64,000 bases of DNA from JACKAQ01 sp020634975 [NCBI: Calditrichia bacterium] (lineage in GTDB: Bacteria; Calditrichota; Calditrichia; RBG-13-44-9): positions 310,001-374,000 of the forward strand of contig JACKAQ010000002.1 of NCBI GenBank assembly GCA_020634975.1, read 5' to 3'. Both the position numbers and the translations under genes were made by a program. Position 1 is the first letter of the stretch. Each line of letters starts with the position of its first letter. The notes below the pieces were generated by a model, which ran no database searches, was not told where the DNA came from, and saw nothing but the letters and a program-made list of their open reading frames with translations. Positions 18,323 to 28,475 of the stretch are shown here, piece by piece.

Positions 18323-19355
18323 ATGAATAAATTTAGATTTAAAAGATACGCATTTTCAGAAGCTGAGTTAGTGTATTTAAAAGCTGTTGAACAAAAGAAA
18401 TATAGTAAATATGATACAAACGTATTACATGTTGAATTGTGGAATAAACTTGGAGATGATTTTAGTGTTGATAATCTCGAAAAATTTGCTATTTGGTATG
18501 ATCACCCAACACTTCTTGGATTATGGTATGTAAATCCGAAGCATTTTCTACTGCAGGTTTGTGAAAAAATTGCTCGTGAATTAAAAATATTATTACAACT
18601 CATTATGGAATAAAGAAAATACACTCTAGCCAAATAGCATCTGCTTTAGATATTGAGGAGAATGATGTTAAAATAGGGCTTAGGTTGTTGTTAATGGTGG
18701 AATGTTTCAAGGAGGAAATTTTAATAGTAACGAATTTGGTTGCTATGAAGTTAGTTTTAATAAACCCAAAAATATGTATTCAAAAATAATGAGATACAAA
18801 GGTATCGAAATAGAAATGGAAGAATTTTTCAATAGTTATTCACCATCTCCTAAAAAAATTATCTAAGAATGTAGGTGCCATAATTAGAAATAAACAAGAT
18901 TTTCAATATGATGCCAAAAAATATTTGGCTTGATATAAAAAATGAATATGAAGTTAGCAAACCTGTTTTTGCAAGAAAAATTCGATTTATTTCAGATCCG
19001 TATATAAGAAAAAATTGTTTTACGTGATGTTGCGGATGCATTTGTTTTATCACAACTTGGATTTACTAAATCTTCAATTATCCTCTCAGGTAGTGTAATT
19101 GAGGAAATTTTAAGACAATATTTGCTCTATAAAGGCATTGAATTAAAGTCAATCAGATTTATTGATTATATAAAAGAATGCCAAAATAACAATTTGTTAA
19201 AACCCGCAAATACAGATCTTTCAAATGCTGTAAGAAATTTCAGAAACTTAGTTCATATCAAAGAAGAAGATTCGAGATCAAGAATTATAAAGTCAATGGC
19301 AACTGGAGCTGTAAGCTCAATATTTTCTCTTGTAGATCAACTTTCTAAAAAATGA
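18323..19355 (+). pseudogene. Island protein with C-terminal RNLVH motif, multiply frameshifted
   Basis: About five single-base corrections, four in A-runs and one in GG, give one continuous product of about 345 residues. The N-terminal part includes FRFKRYAFSEAELVYLKAVE and a possible winged-helix segment (IHSSQIASALDIEENDVKIG). The C-terminal part (IIRNKQDFQYD to IRFISDPYIRKIV) ends in a helical domain with SSIILSGSVIEEILRQYLL and FRNLVHIKEE. The R-N-x-x-H pattern recalls HEPN/DUF4145-type domains, some of which are RNases. That relationship is inference. The stretch at 18911 could alternatively be a separate gene start. It follows the FRG gene by 46 bp. Confidence 0.5.
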
Positions 19356-19394
19356 ATCTAATTAAAACAATGGATATAACCGCTCTTAAGCTTG

Positions 19395-20358
19395 CTGCCT
19401 TTCCTGCAAACTAGACATCACTTCAAAAATCGAGCTATACGATTTTATTATACACCCTAACAAAGTGTATTACATACCAACAGGAGGTGTTGCGCCCAGG
19501 CTCAACCGGCTCAGCCATAAGGAATTTTACAAAATCATTATTGCCAGCCACCGCAGGCTAACACCCAAACAACTGGACACCATAGAATGATATTATATCA
19601 AAAATTTAGCCAAATGCTACCATGCCGGGTATCGGCATCTTGAGGAAAGTTTGTAAAAGTGAGGTTTTTGTGAATAAGAAACTTGCTGAAGGTTCCAGAT
19701 ACGATTTGGTGAAAAAATAGTAATTGTGTAGATTTAATTTAATTTGTTTGAAAAGTTTGTCTCAAATCATATCAATTATTAAAAATACATATTTCTTTTT
19801 GATTATACAGAAGGTGTGGTCATACTACTGTTAACCAAAGCATTATGCAGAATTGCGCTTATTTCTGCTTGTGCATTTTCAGACTATATCTTTCAAAAAA
19901 AAAAAAATGGCGATGTTATTCTGAATTTTCAAAAGACTTTTGAGAATGTATATCAGATAATTTTTAACAACTCCAAGGATGTTATAGTGATGAAAATAAG
20001 ATTGTCATGAACTTGAAAAATTTCCTTTATATCATGATAGATTTAAATATTTTCTTTACAGAGGTTGCGGACATTTAATATATATAAAAAAACTGATCCT
20101 GAGGAATTCTACAACAAAAACTTTTTGACATAAATTTTTTCGGAAAATTTAAAATAATATCATTTAATTTGACTATAAAGATATCTTGTCAAGTAATAAA
20201 GTCGGTTTAGAATGTCTGAGAGAAGTATCTAATATATATAGTTATAACCACATGGTGATTCATTTATTGAGTTATAAAAGTAAGAGCTAATATATTCTTA
20301 TTGGTTGTTGCAAAATGTTGTCATTCGAATATTAATTGACATTATGTAGGATAGACTA
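19395..20358 (+). pseudogene. Degenerate remnants between the two halves of the island
   Basis: At 19420-19658 a less AT-rich fragment reads KVYYIPTGGVAPRLNRLSHK, EFYKIIIASHRRLTPKQLD, stop, YHAGYRHLEESL. It has a true in-frame stop and no start, and I cannot name the parent protein. From 19800 to 20350 the DNA is very AT-rich. An ORF at 19816-20010 and a fragment KYFLYRGCGHL near 20045, which faintly recalls an FRG motif, lack starts or conserved context. I regard the whole stretch as decayed coding DNA. Confidence 0.4.
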
Positions 20359-22577
20359 ATGAATGCTGATTTAAAGGTTATTTCTGTATTGGAAAAAAAA
20401 ATTAAAGTATAAACTAATACCACTTGAAGATCCTGAATGGCCTGCAAGAGGTTATGAAATCAACTCAGAAAAACGAGTCGTAAAGTTATTCTTAGTTAAT
20501 GTAGGGTTACAAAACATACCGCTTGAGATTTTGGATTTGGAACACTTAGAATATTTAGATATAAGTGGTAATAAGTTAAAATACATTCCAAATGATTTGA
20601 CAAAACTTAAAGAAGTAAGATATTTGAATCTTTCTGACAACAGTATTCATCACCTACCAGTGAGTTTAAAAAACTTTAGTAAAATTGAATATTTAGGTTT
20701 AAGTGGTAATAATTTTAGTAAATTGCCCAACCAATTATTTGAACTTAAAATTTAAAATACCTTGATATAAGTAACAATGCTATTCAAGTAATACCTGACA
20801 ATATTTCAAAACTTAAGAACTTAGAACAATTAGAAGTATGGGATAATCATTTAGAATCAATATCAAGCCATATTGGATTACTTAAAAATCTTAAACACCT
20901 TGATTTAGAAAACAACTTTCTCGAAAAATTACCTTTTGAAATAAGGAATCTAAATGAACTAGAATTTCTAGAATTAGGTAGAAATCCATTGAGCACTTTT
21001 GCTCCAGAAATTTACAACTCAGTAAACAATATTGATATGCTATTCAATTTTCTAGCAGAAATTGTAGATGAAGAAGATTTTCTTTATGAAATAAAGCTTC
21101 TTTTAATCGGAGAAGGAAGAGTAGGAAAAACATCAATAGCAAAATCATTAAGTAATGAAGAGTATATTTTGGAGGATGAACATACAACTGAAGGTATAGA
21201 TATTCAGCCATGGTTGATTCAACCTGAAGAGTTTGAGGAACTAGGTATTGAAATTGATAAAGAATTTCGAGTAAACATTTGGGATTTTGGAGGTCAAGAA
21301 ATTTATCACGCCACTCATCAATTTTTTCTTACAAAAAGATCAGTTTATATTTTAGTAACAGAATCACGCAAAGAGGATAAACATGAAGATTTTTATTATT
21401 GGCTGAATATTGTTAAACTTCTTGGCGATAAAAGTCCAGTAATAATTACACTTAATAAATGTGATCAACCGACTAAAGATTTACCGATTAATGAATATCA
21501 AAAAGCGTTTAAAAATATTATCGAATTTAGAAAAATTAGTTGTATTCCTAATTATAGAGATACTATAGAGTCATTAAAATGTGAGATTAAAAGGATTATA
21601 ACAAATCCTGTGCATGTTCCACATATCAGTACAGCTTTACCTGCAGTATGGGTTCGGATACGTGAAGAACTACAATATATTCAACAAGAAATGGAATATA
21701 TCTCTTACCAAGAATATCTGGATATCTGCCTTTCTTATAGTCTAAATGAAAAACGGGCTTTGCATCTTAGTAGTTTTTTTCACGACTTAGGTGTCTTTCT
21801 TCATTTTCAAGATGATATTGAGCTATTTGATACTGTTTTTCTAGATCATGAATGGGTCACAGATGGGGTGTATAAAGTGTTAGATAATACACTTGTTAAA
21901 ACAAAATTATGGCAAATTTACAGATAGTGACTTGATGGACATATGGAAAGAAGACAAATATAGGTTTAAAAGAAAAGAACTGCTTTCTTTAATGAAAGAC
22001 AAAAAATTTGAGATATGCTTTAAGTTTGATGATAAAACCTATTTGGCACCTCAACTATTACCTGTAGATGAAATCGAATACGAATGTACCTGGTTTACAA
22101 GACAATTTGTTTTTGAATATAGATATAGGTTTATGCCTAAAGGTATTCTTACTAGATTTATTGTCAAAAGGAATAAAGATATTTTTGAAAATAAAAATTG
22201 GCGTTATGGGGTTCTTCTTAACTTCGACAAAACTTTTGCTTTAGTAAAAGAACTATACTTTGATCGTAAAATAGTTATTCAATTAACTGGAGAGAATAAA
22301 AGGGTTTTTAGATATTATTCGGAAATCAATTCAAGAAATACATGAAGATTTCAATAATTTGGAAGTTAATGAAATGGTGCCGTGCAATTGTAGATTTTGT
22401 AGAAACAATCCAACTCCCCATTTTTTTGATTATGAAGAGCTTAAGCAATACTTAGTAGAAGGTGAAGAATTCATAAAATGTAAAATGGGTAAAATTAAGA
22501 ATGTAAGTGTCAATTTATTAATTGCTGATGTGTTTAATTTAACCTCTAAGGAGAAAAAAAGGTATGAAACCCAATAA
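20359..22577 (+). pseudogene. Roco protein: leucine-rich repeats, Roc GTPase and COR domain, frameshifted
   Basis: After four one-base corrections (A-runs at 20393, 20751 and 21905; a T-run at 22304) one long protein of about 738 residues results. The first part carries leucine-rich repeats (LEHLEYLDISGNKLKYIP; VRYLNLSDNSIHHLP; LKHLDLENNFLEKLP). A Ras-like Roc domain follows with P-loop GEGRVGKTS, switch-2 WDFGGQE and NKCD. The COR domain (FFHDLGVFLHFQDD, VFLDHEWVTDGVY) and a C-terminal CNCRFC...PHFFDYEELKQYL module complete it. Bacterial Roco proteins dimerise through COR and hydrolyse GTP; their roles are poorly known. The GTPase core from 20989 to 21927 is unbroken. Confidence 0.85.
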
Positions 22578-22919
22578 AAAAGGACAAAAAGTTAATAAAA
22601 CGATTAATAAATTTGAATTTAATGGCCCTATACAGAACAGCAATTTATCTTTACAATCAAATAAAGCTTCTCAGCAGAACATTTCCAACATGAATAACAC
22701 TGAAATTATGGAGAAGATTTTAGAGTTAATTAATCAAGATAAATCTATTAGTAAAGCCAATAAAGAAGAATTAAAATTTGATATTGATATAATAAACCGT
22801 GAAATGAAAAAAAAGATAATCCACGTATAGAATTGGTTAAATCATATTTATCAAATTTTGCTAATATTGCGTCTATAGCTAGTTTTGTTCAACAATTACT
22901 TTTAAACATTGGTCAATGA
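22564..22919 (+). pseudogene. Small partner protein downstream of Roco gene, frameshifted
   Basis: The start at 22564 follows AAGGAG and overlaps the Roco stop by 14 bp, so translation is coupled. Residues 1-80 are polar and helical (FEFNGPIQNSNLSL; MEKILELINQDKSISKANKE). One missing A in an eight-A run at 22807-22814 breaks the frame; restored, it ends in the hydrophobic IASIASFVQQLLLNIGQ at 22919. A helical repeat plus a short C-terminal membrane-active helix is seen in small proteins encoded beside other bacterial Roco and STAND genes, as far as I recall. The function is unknown. Confidence 0.55.
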
Positions 22920-23014
22920 GAAGATTAAATAGAATAAAATATTTGATTCTCATTACTATTAACTTATTTTGATTACTATAAAAATTCTTAAGAACCATAA
23001 TTCTGAAAATTAAG

Positions 23015-23039
23015 CCTGGGGATGTTTCCCCAGGTTTTT
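23015..23039 (+). terminator. Rho-independent terminator ending the AT-rich island
   Basis: CCTGGGGA-TGTT-TCCCCAGG forms a perfect 8-bp stem with a four-base loop and is followed by TTTTT. It lies 95 bp after the last island gene and marks its right boundary. Confidence 0.85.
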
Positions 23040-23256
23040 GAGTTTACGGATGCTATTGGAAATCAATACATATGAATCGAAAAAGTAACCTTCCTCAGAC
23101 CTCAAAATCCCGGCCGTTTTTTTACCATAATCGGATCATAATCCCCAACCAATGCCAACGCAGGATGTGGTTATTGCGTTAGAGCATTCGCTTAACCACA
23201 AAACCGCCATCCGTATGGCAATAACCCTATTAGCAAAATTTTATGTGGTTTCTTTG

Positions 23257-23289
23257 AAAAAAAATCAGCCGAACAAACGCCCGGCTGAT
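23257..23289 (-). terminator. Terminator of the 23302-23976 gene
   Basis: On the reverse strand ATCAGCCG pairs with CGGCTGAT across a ten-base loop and is followed by eight T. It lies directly after the stop codon of the reverse-strand gene. Confidence 0.8.
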
Positions 23290-23301
23290 GTGAGGATGAT
23301 A

Positions 23302-23976
23302 CTATGCCTGCAGTATCAAATATGTGTTTGGCGGGTTAGCGCGCCAGCGGCTTTTGAACAAGGCCTGCTTGTCCGGGTCGTTCTTGAACACCAGTCGCCC
23401 GATTTCATTCACGCGGTTGGTGGTTTCGTAAATTTCGTCCAGTTGTTTGTAGCGTTTGCGGTTGCCGGCGTTTTTGGCCGCTTTTTTCAGTTCCTGCTGT
23501 GCTTCTGCTTCGCGCATTTGGGTGAGCAGGGTGCGCCCGGCGGCAATCACTTCCGGGGTTTGTCCGGCGGCAGCCAGCGCGTCCTGGTATTGTTCCGCCA
23601 GGCTGAGCAGCACTTCCATCACCGCTGCCATGCGGGTTTCGCTGGTCCTTGCGGCCAAAAATGCCTTGTTCGGAAATGTGTCGCTTTGGGGGGATTTACG
23701 GCCAAACACAAACTTCAGCCGGGTCTGCAATGCTTTGCCCCAGTCGTAGCACGCGTCAATCGCGGAATTTTTGTTTCCGGTCAGGTTTTTTTGCCCGAGC
23801 AACAGCACCGGGCCGGATGGCAGCGCTGCAGCGGTTTCAATACTCGTTTCAAACGCGGTCAGCACTTCGGCTGTAATACCAAAACTGTTCAGGTCCGCGA
23901 CATTTTCCCGGGCATTGGCAAGCGTCACCCGTGCAATTGAGTAAATAACTTCGTCCGGATACTTCGGTCGTATCAT
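23302..23976 (-). CDS. Conserved hypothetical helical protein
   Basis: The 224-residue soluble protein is rich in Ala, Glu and Lys and predicted almost wholly alpha-helical, with a coiled-coil-like centre (LTQMREAEAQQELKKAAKNA). The C-terminus has GRLVFKNDPDKQALFKSRWR. There is no signal peptide. I have seen similar short helical proteins in Bacteroidota-like genomes but know no function. AAGGAG precedes the ATG and a strong terminator follows, so the gene is a monocistronic unit. Its base composition is like the flanks, so it lies outside the AT-rich island. The 23977-24337 gap contains no gene I can support. Confidence 0.65.
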   Translation of the reverse strand: MIRPKYPDEVIYSIARVTLANARENVADLNSFGITAEVLTAFETSIETAAALPSGPVLLLGQKNLTGNKNSAIDACYDWGKALQTRLKFVFGRKSPQSDTFPNKAFLAARTSETRMAAVMEVLLSLAEQYQDALAAAGQTPEVIAAGRTLLTQMREAEAQQELKKAAKNAGNRKRYKQLDEIYETTNRVNEIGRLVFKNDPDKQALFKSRWRANPPNTYLILQA

Positions 23977-24337
23977 CGAACTCTCCTTTCCCTGAATGGG
24001 TTAATCTTGATTGAAGAATAAAGGAACTCCCTATCCTAAATTTCTATGTCATTTATATTCGTTTTTGGGAAAAGATACTTTAGATACTAAAAAGCTATTT
24101 TCCAACTTTTTTTTGCAGGTCCATAAAAAACAGGGTGTTTTTCTTACCGGGGAAAAACGACAAAGGTTTATTTTTAAGACCATCAGCAGCGTATTCCTAA
24201 CCGGTTAATATTATTAAAAATTGGAATTGGGTGAAGATGTGGTTATACTGATGTAACAGTCAGTACTTCTAGTTGAGCAACAAAGGCAAATTCGAAATAG
24301 ATTTCCAATATCAACTTGATACAAGGTATGGTTAGAG

Positions 24338-24994
24338 ATGCAATCGATACGGGTATTCATTGTGGATGACAATCGCCTGTTCCGTGAGGGGCTGGTTTCC
24401 ATGCTTAATGATCATGATGATTTTTTGGTTACAGGATCTGCGGCAAACGGTAATGTTGCATTAGCCGAAATTGAAAAAACAAAACCGGATATCGCGCTAA
24501 TTGATATCGGCATGCCTGAAAAAGACGGTATTGAAGTTACCCAGGCATTGCACAATGATTTACCTGATGTGAAGGTCATCATTCTTGGCATGCCGGATTT
24601 ATCCGATGAAATCATGACCTGTATTGAAGCGGGAGCATCCGGTTATGTACTGAAAGAATCCTCTTTTGATCACCTTGTTGAAACCATCCGCCTGGCTTAT
24701 CGTGGCGAAACCTTTTGTTCACCAAAAATGGCCGCATCCCTGTTTTCTCGTGTTGCCGAGTTAGTGGCTAATAAATCACCCAAAGAATCAGTAAAACTGA
24801 CACCACGCGAAATAGAAGTCATCAGCAAGATTGCAGAGGGACTTTCCAATAAGGAAATTGCCCAAAATCTATCTATAGAAACACAAACCGTTAAAAATCA
24901 CATCCACAACATTCTTGATAAACTACAGTTGCATAACCGCCTGGAAGCTGTTGTTTATGCCCGCGAAAGAGATTTGTTAAAAAAGAAACAATAG
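24338..24994 (+). CDS. NarL/LuxR-family response regulator
   Basis: The 218-residue protein has an N-terminal receiver (D10/D11, phospho-acceptor D56, K106) and a C-terminal LuxR helix-turn-helix (LTPREIEVISKIAEGLSNKE, TVKNHIHNILDKLQ). The switch position, normally Thr or Ser, is Gly84 in VIILGMPD, which may weaken or change phospho-signalling. It should bind DNA as a dimer. No histidine kinase is adjacent. It stands at the head of the envelope-stress cluster, and the first copy of the 145-bp element begins at its stop codon, so it is a reasonable candidate regulator of those elements; that link is inference. Confidence 0.9.
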   Translation: MQSIRVFIVDDNRLFREGLVSMLNDHDDFLVTGSAANGNVALAEIEKTKPDIALIDIGMPEKDGIEVTQALHNDLPDVKVIILGMPDLSDEIMTCIEAGASGYVLKESSFDHLVETIRLAYRGETFCSPKMAASLFSRVAELVANKSPKESVKLTPREIEVISKIAEGLSNKEIAQNLSIETQTVKNHIHNILDKLQLHNRLEAVVYARERDLLKKKQ

Positions 24995-25137
24995 GTCCAG
25001 TACTTTCCATACCCGAGTACCGTATATCCCCCCTTTTTTTAGCCTGTATAAGGCCTACCAACGCATTAGTCCTTCCATAGTCATCAATTGAACCTTTCGG
25101 TCTATTGTATCCCACCTCTGCAGTGATCATATTGAAA
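24993..25137 (+). promoter_or_regulatory. Undescribed 145-bp intergenic element, copy 1
   Basis: The element contains a GTACT...AGTAC pair (25000-25004 and 25016-25020), a C/T-rich tract, the hairpin GCCT-GTATA-AGGC (25042-25054) and a 25-base stretch at 25088-25112 (core GAACCTTTCGGTCTATTG). The stretch is identical in copies 2 and 3. After it comes CATATTGAA. It precedes the 25.7-31.6 kb gene block. It could be a promoter with a structured 5' leader, or a small RNA. Confidence 0.6.
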
Positions 25138-25341
25138 CTGACCGATGGTGCCCAAAATGTAGCGACCGAAATAGCCATCCGGAAGAAAGTTATTGCCAGG
25201 ATATTTGCACAGTGATCGGAATTCATAATGGCGGGAACTACCGATCTGTATGCAAACGGTTGTTTAGTTAAGAAGGAATGGTTTATGGAAACAATCAAAA
25301 CAATGTTATCGAGCAGGTACCACAGTTGCATTCAGGCTTAG

Positions 25342-25596
25342 CCGAAATCCGATTATTCGCCAGCCGGGTTTGGAGGACAAAAACCTGATATCCAAATGCT
25401 GGGCGATGAGTTCCGGATGTGGGGTGCCGAAATCGACAATTTGAAAGTCCAAGAAGATAAAGCCAAAGGCGGATTCCGGGGAGAACATCCGCATCAGATC
25501 GATGAAATACAGGTGAGGATTCAATCTGCAAGAGATAATTTAATCCGGGTATTTTATTCGATAAGGTCTGAGGGCCAGGCCAATACTATGAAATAA
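25342..25596 (+). pseudogene. Remnant of a small coiled-coil gene
   Basis: The frame is open from 25342 to 25596 (SPAGFGGQKPDIQMLGDEF, EIDNLKVQEDKAKGGF, IQVRIQSARDNLIRVFYSI) but has no start codon of its own; a TAG lies just before it. An upstream ATG at 25285 with METIKTMLSSRY is in another frame. The helical, charged text recalls small stress proteins of this cluster. It is probably a decayed first gene of the block. The rest of 25138-25743 holds no gene. Confidence 0.4.
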
Positions 25597-25743
25597 CGCC
25601 AAGAAGCAGGATTCGAAAAAAAAGACAGCAGAAACACAACTATGAATTTAGAGCGGCCGGTTACGGGCCCAGATAACAAAAAATCACGAAGCGTTCTCAC
25701 TGCTTCACTAAAAAAAAGCAACATGGATAAAGGAGATTACACA

Positions 25744-26412
25744 GTGAAAAAAGCAATCATTTTTTTTATAGCAGCAGTCACTCTCGGTACGATCGTCATG
25801 GGTTGTGGCTTGAGCAATAAGGCCAAAGGCGGGGCGATAGGTGCAGGCGCAGGAGGAGCCGCCGGTGCAGTGATCGGACATGCGGCTGGAAATACGGCAC
25901 TTGGCGCTATCATCGGCGCAGCTGTCGGAGGAACAACCGGAATTTTAATTGGAAATACGATGGACAAGCGCGCCGAAGAGATGCGGCGGGATATGCAGGG
26001 TGCAAAAATTGAACGCGTCGGCGAAGGCATCAAAATTACTTTTGATTCGGGTCTGCTTTTCGACGTGGATCAATCGGAATTGCAACCGGCTGCGAAAACG
26101 AATATCGAAAGCCTCGCTAAAACCCTTAACAAATACCCCGATACGAATATTCTGGTTGAAGGGGATACCGACAATAGCGGCAGTGATGCCTACAATTTGC
26201 AGCTATCTGAGCGACGTGCCCAGGCTGTTGCCAACTACCTGAAGGGACTTGGCGTAGCCGGGCAAAGGATTTCCACTGTCGGGCTGGGGGAAACGAACCA
26301 GATCGCATCGAACGATACCGAATATGGCCGCCAGCAAAACCGGCGGGTTGAAGTTGCCATTTTCGCGAACGAAAAGTTAAAAAAAGCCGCAGAGAACGGC
26401 AAGTTTAATTAA
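25744..26412 (+). CDS. OmpA-family lipoprotein with glycine-zipper
   Basis: I place the start at the GTG at 25744, preceded by AAGGAG; the longer frame from 25642 would put 34 charged residues before the signal peptide. The 222-residue product has a lipoprotein signal (TIVMGCG), a glycine-zipper segment (GAIGAGAGGAAGAVIG, then GAIIGAAVGGTTGILIGN) and a C-terminal OmpA peptidoglycan-binding domain (ILVEGDTDNSGSDAYN, LSERRAQAVANYL, QQNRRVEVAI). It likely links the outer membrane to peptidoglycan. It is the first intact gene after element copy 1. Confidence 0.88.
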   Translation: MKKAIIFFIAAVTLGTIVMGCGLSNKAKGGAIGAGAGGAAGAVIGHAAGNTALGAIIGAAVGGTTGILIGNTMDKRAEEMRRDMQGAKIERVGEGIKITFDSGLLFDVDQSELQPAAKTNIESLAKTLNKYPDTNILVEGDTDNSGSDAYNLQLSERRAQAVANYLKGLGVAGQRISTVGLGETNQIASNDTEYGRQQNRRVEVAIFANEKLKKAAENGKFN

Positions 26413-26474
26413 CTCAATAACAAGTTGTTTATGTTAAATCTGAAAATATCATCAATAACTAAATGGAGTCAATA

Positions 26475-26660
26475 ATGCCTTTAATAAATGTCGTAATGGG
26501 TTTAATCGTGGTCGGCGTTCTTTTATGGTTGGTTAATCAGTATTTACCGATGGATCGCAAGATTAAGTCTATCCTGAATGGAGTTGTGGTCATTGCGGTG
26601 GTCCTGTGGCTGTTGGGCGCTTTTGGCGTGTTAGATTCTTTATCAAGTATTCGTATTTAA
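26475..26660 (+). CDS. Thivi_2564-type small membrane protein, copy 1
   Basis: The 61-residue protein starts MPLINVVMGLIVVGVLLWLV and has two membrane helices separated by NQYLPMDRKIKSILNG, the recognisable loop of this family. The start at 26475 follows GGAG; an ATG four codons upstream lies within that site. A close paralogue is found at 28476, and the two bracket the large OmpA gene. The function is unknown; such genes commonly sit in stress-related clusters. Confidence 0.8.
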   Translation: MPLINVVMGLIVVGVLLWLVNQYLPMDRKIKSILNGVVVIAVVLWLLGAFGVLDSLSSIRI

Positions 26661-26769
26661 AACTACGGATAAACTCTACTCCAAGGTTCTATACCGGAAA
26701 TATATTGCTATAAAAGCAGATGAATCATTTAAGAAGTAGATTTCAAAATCGAAACAAAGGAAAAACTTT

Positions 26770-28346
26770 ATGAAACGTTTTATACTATTCTCAATGCTAA
26801 GCCTGATGCTTTTTGCATCTAAACAGATTTATGCACAATTCGAAAATCCCAATGTAGGATTCGGTGCTGCCGTAGGTGGCGCCTATGGAGATAATAGCAG
26901 TGCTGACAAATGGGTGATACAGGGTCGTGGATTTTTTCAATACAAACTCATTTCGCCGATATTATTAGGTCAACTGGGCGTGGGATACACAAAACTCAAT
27001 GCACCCGGGGTATATTCCGCAGCAACCATCATGGCAGATAACAGATTGCTTTTCATTCCATTTTCTTTGGAAAAATTGAATCCGTTTATATACGGCGGTT
27101 TTGGTGTGTCTAAGAATGTTGATGAAAGCGGCTCGGATTTTTTACCAATGGTTCCGTTTGGCGTTGGTTTCCAGACCAGGCTCGGTAGCCAAATGTTATT
27201 GGAAGTGAGTGGCGGATATCATTTGTCTTTATCGGACAAACTTGATGGTCACATCCGCACGGATTCCAACCTTAACACTATTACAAATAAAAAACACGAT
27301 GGATACAGCGGAATTCTTATCGGATTGATGTTTACCGGTGCATCGAACGAAAATGGCGATCCCGATAAAGACGGCTTGATCACAAAGCTTGAAAAAGAAT
27401 TAGGCACAGATCCCAAAAATGCAGATACCGATAAAGACGGTTTGAACGACGGCGCAGAAGTGAACCAGTACAAAACCAGCCCGCTTAAGGCCGATACTGA
27501 TGGCGATGGCCTGAACGACGGTGTTGAAGTGAACCAACACAATACCGATCCAAACAAAATGGATACTGATGGTGATGGCTGAACGACGGTGTTGAAGTGA
27601 ATCAGCACAAAACTTATCCCCTGAATGCAGATACTGATGGTGATGGCCTGAACGACGGTGTTGAAGTGAATCAACACAAAACGAATCCGCTAAAGGATGA
27701 TACAGACGGTGACGGTTTGAAGGACGGCGCTGAAGTGCAGTATAAATCTGATCCATTACAAACGGATACCGATGGCGACGGATTAGGCGATGGCATTGAG
27801 GTGAATCAGCACAAAACCGATCCGGCTAAAGCAGACACAGATAGTGATGGTCTTAGCGATGGCGAAGAAATAAACAAATATAAAACCAGTCCGCTGAAAA
27901 TTGATTCGGATGGCGGTGGTATGGCTGATGGCGCTGAAGTGAAGAGCGGAACAAATCCCCTGGACCCTAAAGATGATATAACATCGACAATCGTTCTCGA
28001 AAAAGGGAAAAAGGTCATTCTTCGGGGAATCAATTTCGAATTAAATAAAGCCACCTTGACTGGGGACTCTAAATACATATTAGAGGAAGCTTATAAAGCG
28101 ATGGTTGCCAATCCCGATGTGCAAATAGAAATCTCTGGTCATACGGATAGTTCGGGAAGCGACAAATATAATCAGTCGCTCTCATTGCAACGGGCGCAAT
28201 CCGTTAAAAATTGGCTGATGCAAAAAGGCGTGGCAGGTAATCGCATGAAAACTGTCGGCAAAGGTGAAAAAGAACCGGTTGCTAACAATAACACAGCAGA
28301 GGGGCGGGCGGAAAATCGTCGTATTGAATTTTATGTTCAGCAATAG
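26770..28346 (+). CDS. OmpA-family outer-membrane protein with TSP3 calcium-binding repeats (one frameshift)
   Basis: The gene has a signal peptide (MKRFILFSMLSLMLFAS, ending YAQ), an N-terminal beta-barrel-like domain to about residue 195, about eight thrombospondin type-3 repeats (DTDGDGLNDGVEVNQHKTDP and variants; 69-bp DNA period, 27352-27960) and a C-terminal OmpA domain (QIEISGHTDSSGSDKYN, ENRRIEFYV). A missing C near 27579 (GATGGCTGAACG where its neighbours have GATGGCCTGAACG) stops the frame at 27582; restoring it gives 525 residues. The repeats bind Ca2+ and stiffen the link to peptidoglycan. The break may be an assembly error or repeat slippage. Confidence 0.85.
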
Positions 28347-28475
28347 CTCTCGCTGAATATTTGAAAGTCAATAAAACACAGAATATTGATTCGCATTCAG
28401 AACATAACCAGAGAGAGCACCTTCGGAGAATTGCAGATATCGCCGAAGGTTGCTCCCTCATAAAAGGATTCAATA

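Noticed and set aside
23152-23940. 262-codon forward ORF
   Set aside because: It is antisense to the 23302-23976 gene, which has a good ribosome-binding site and a terminator.
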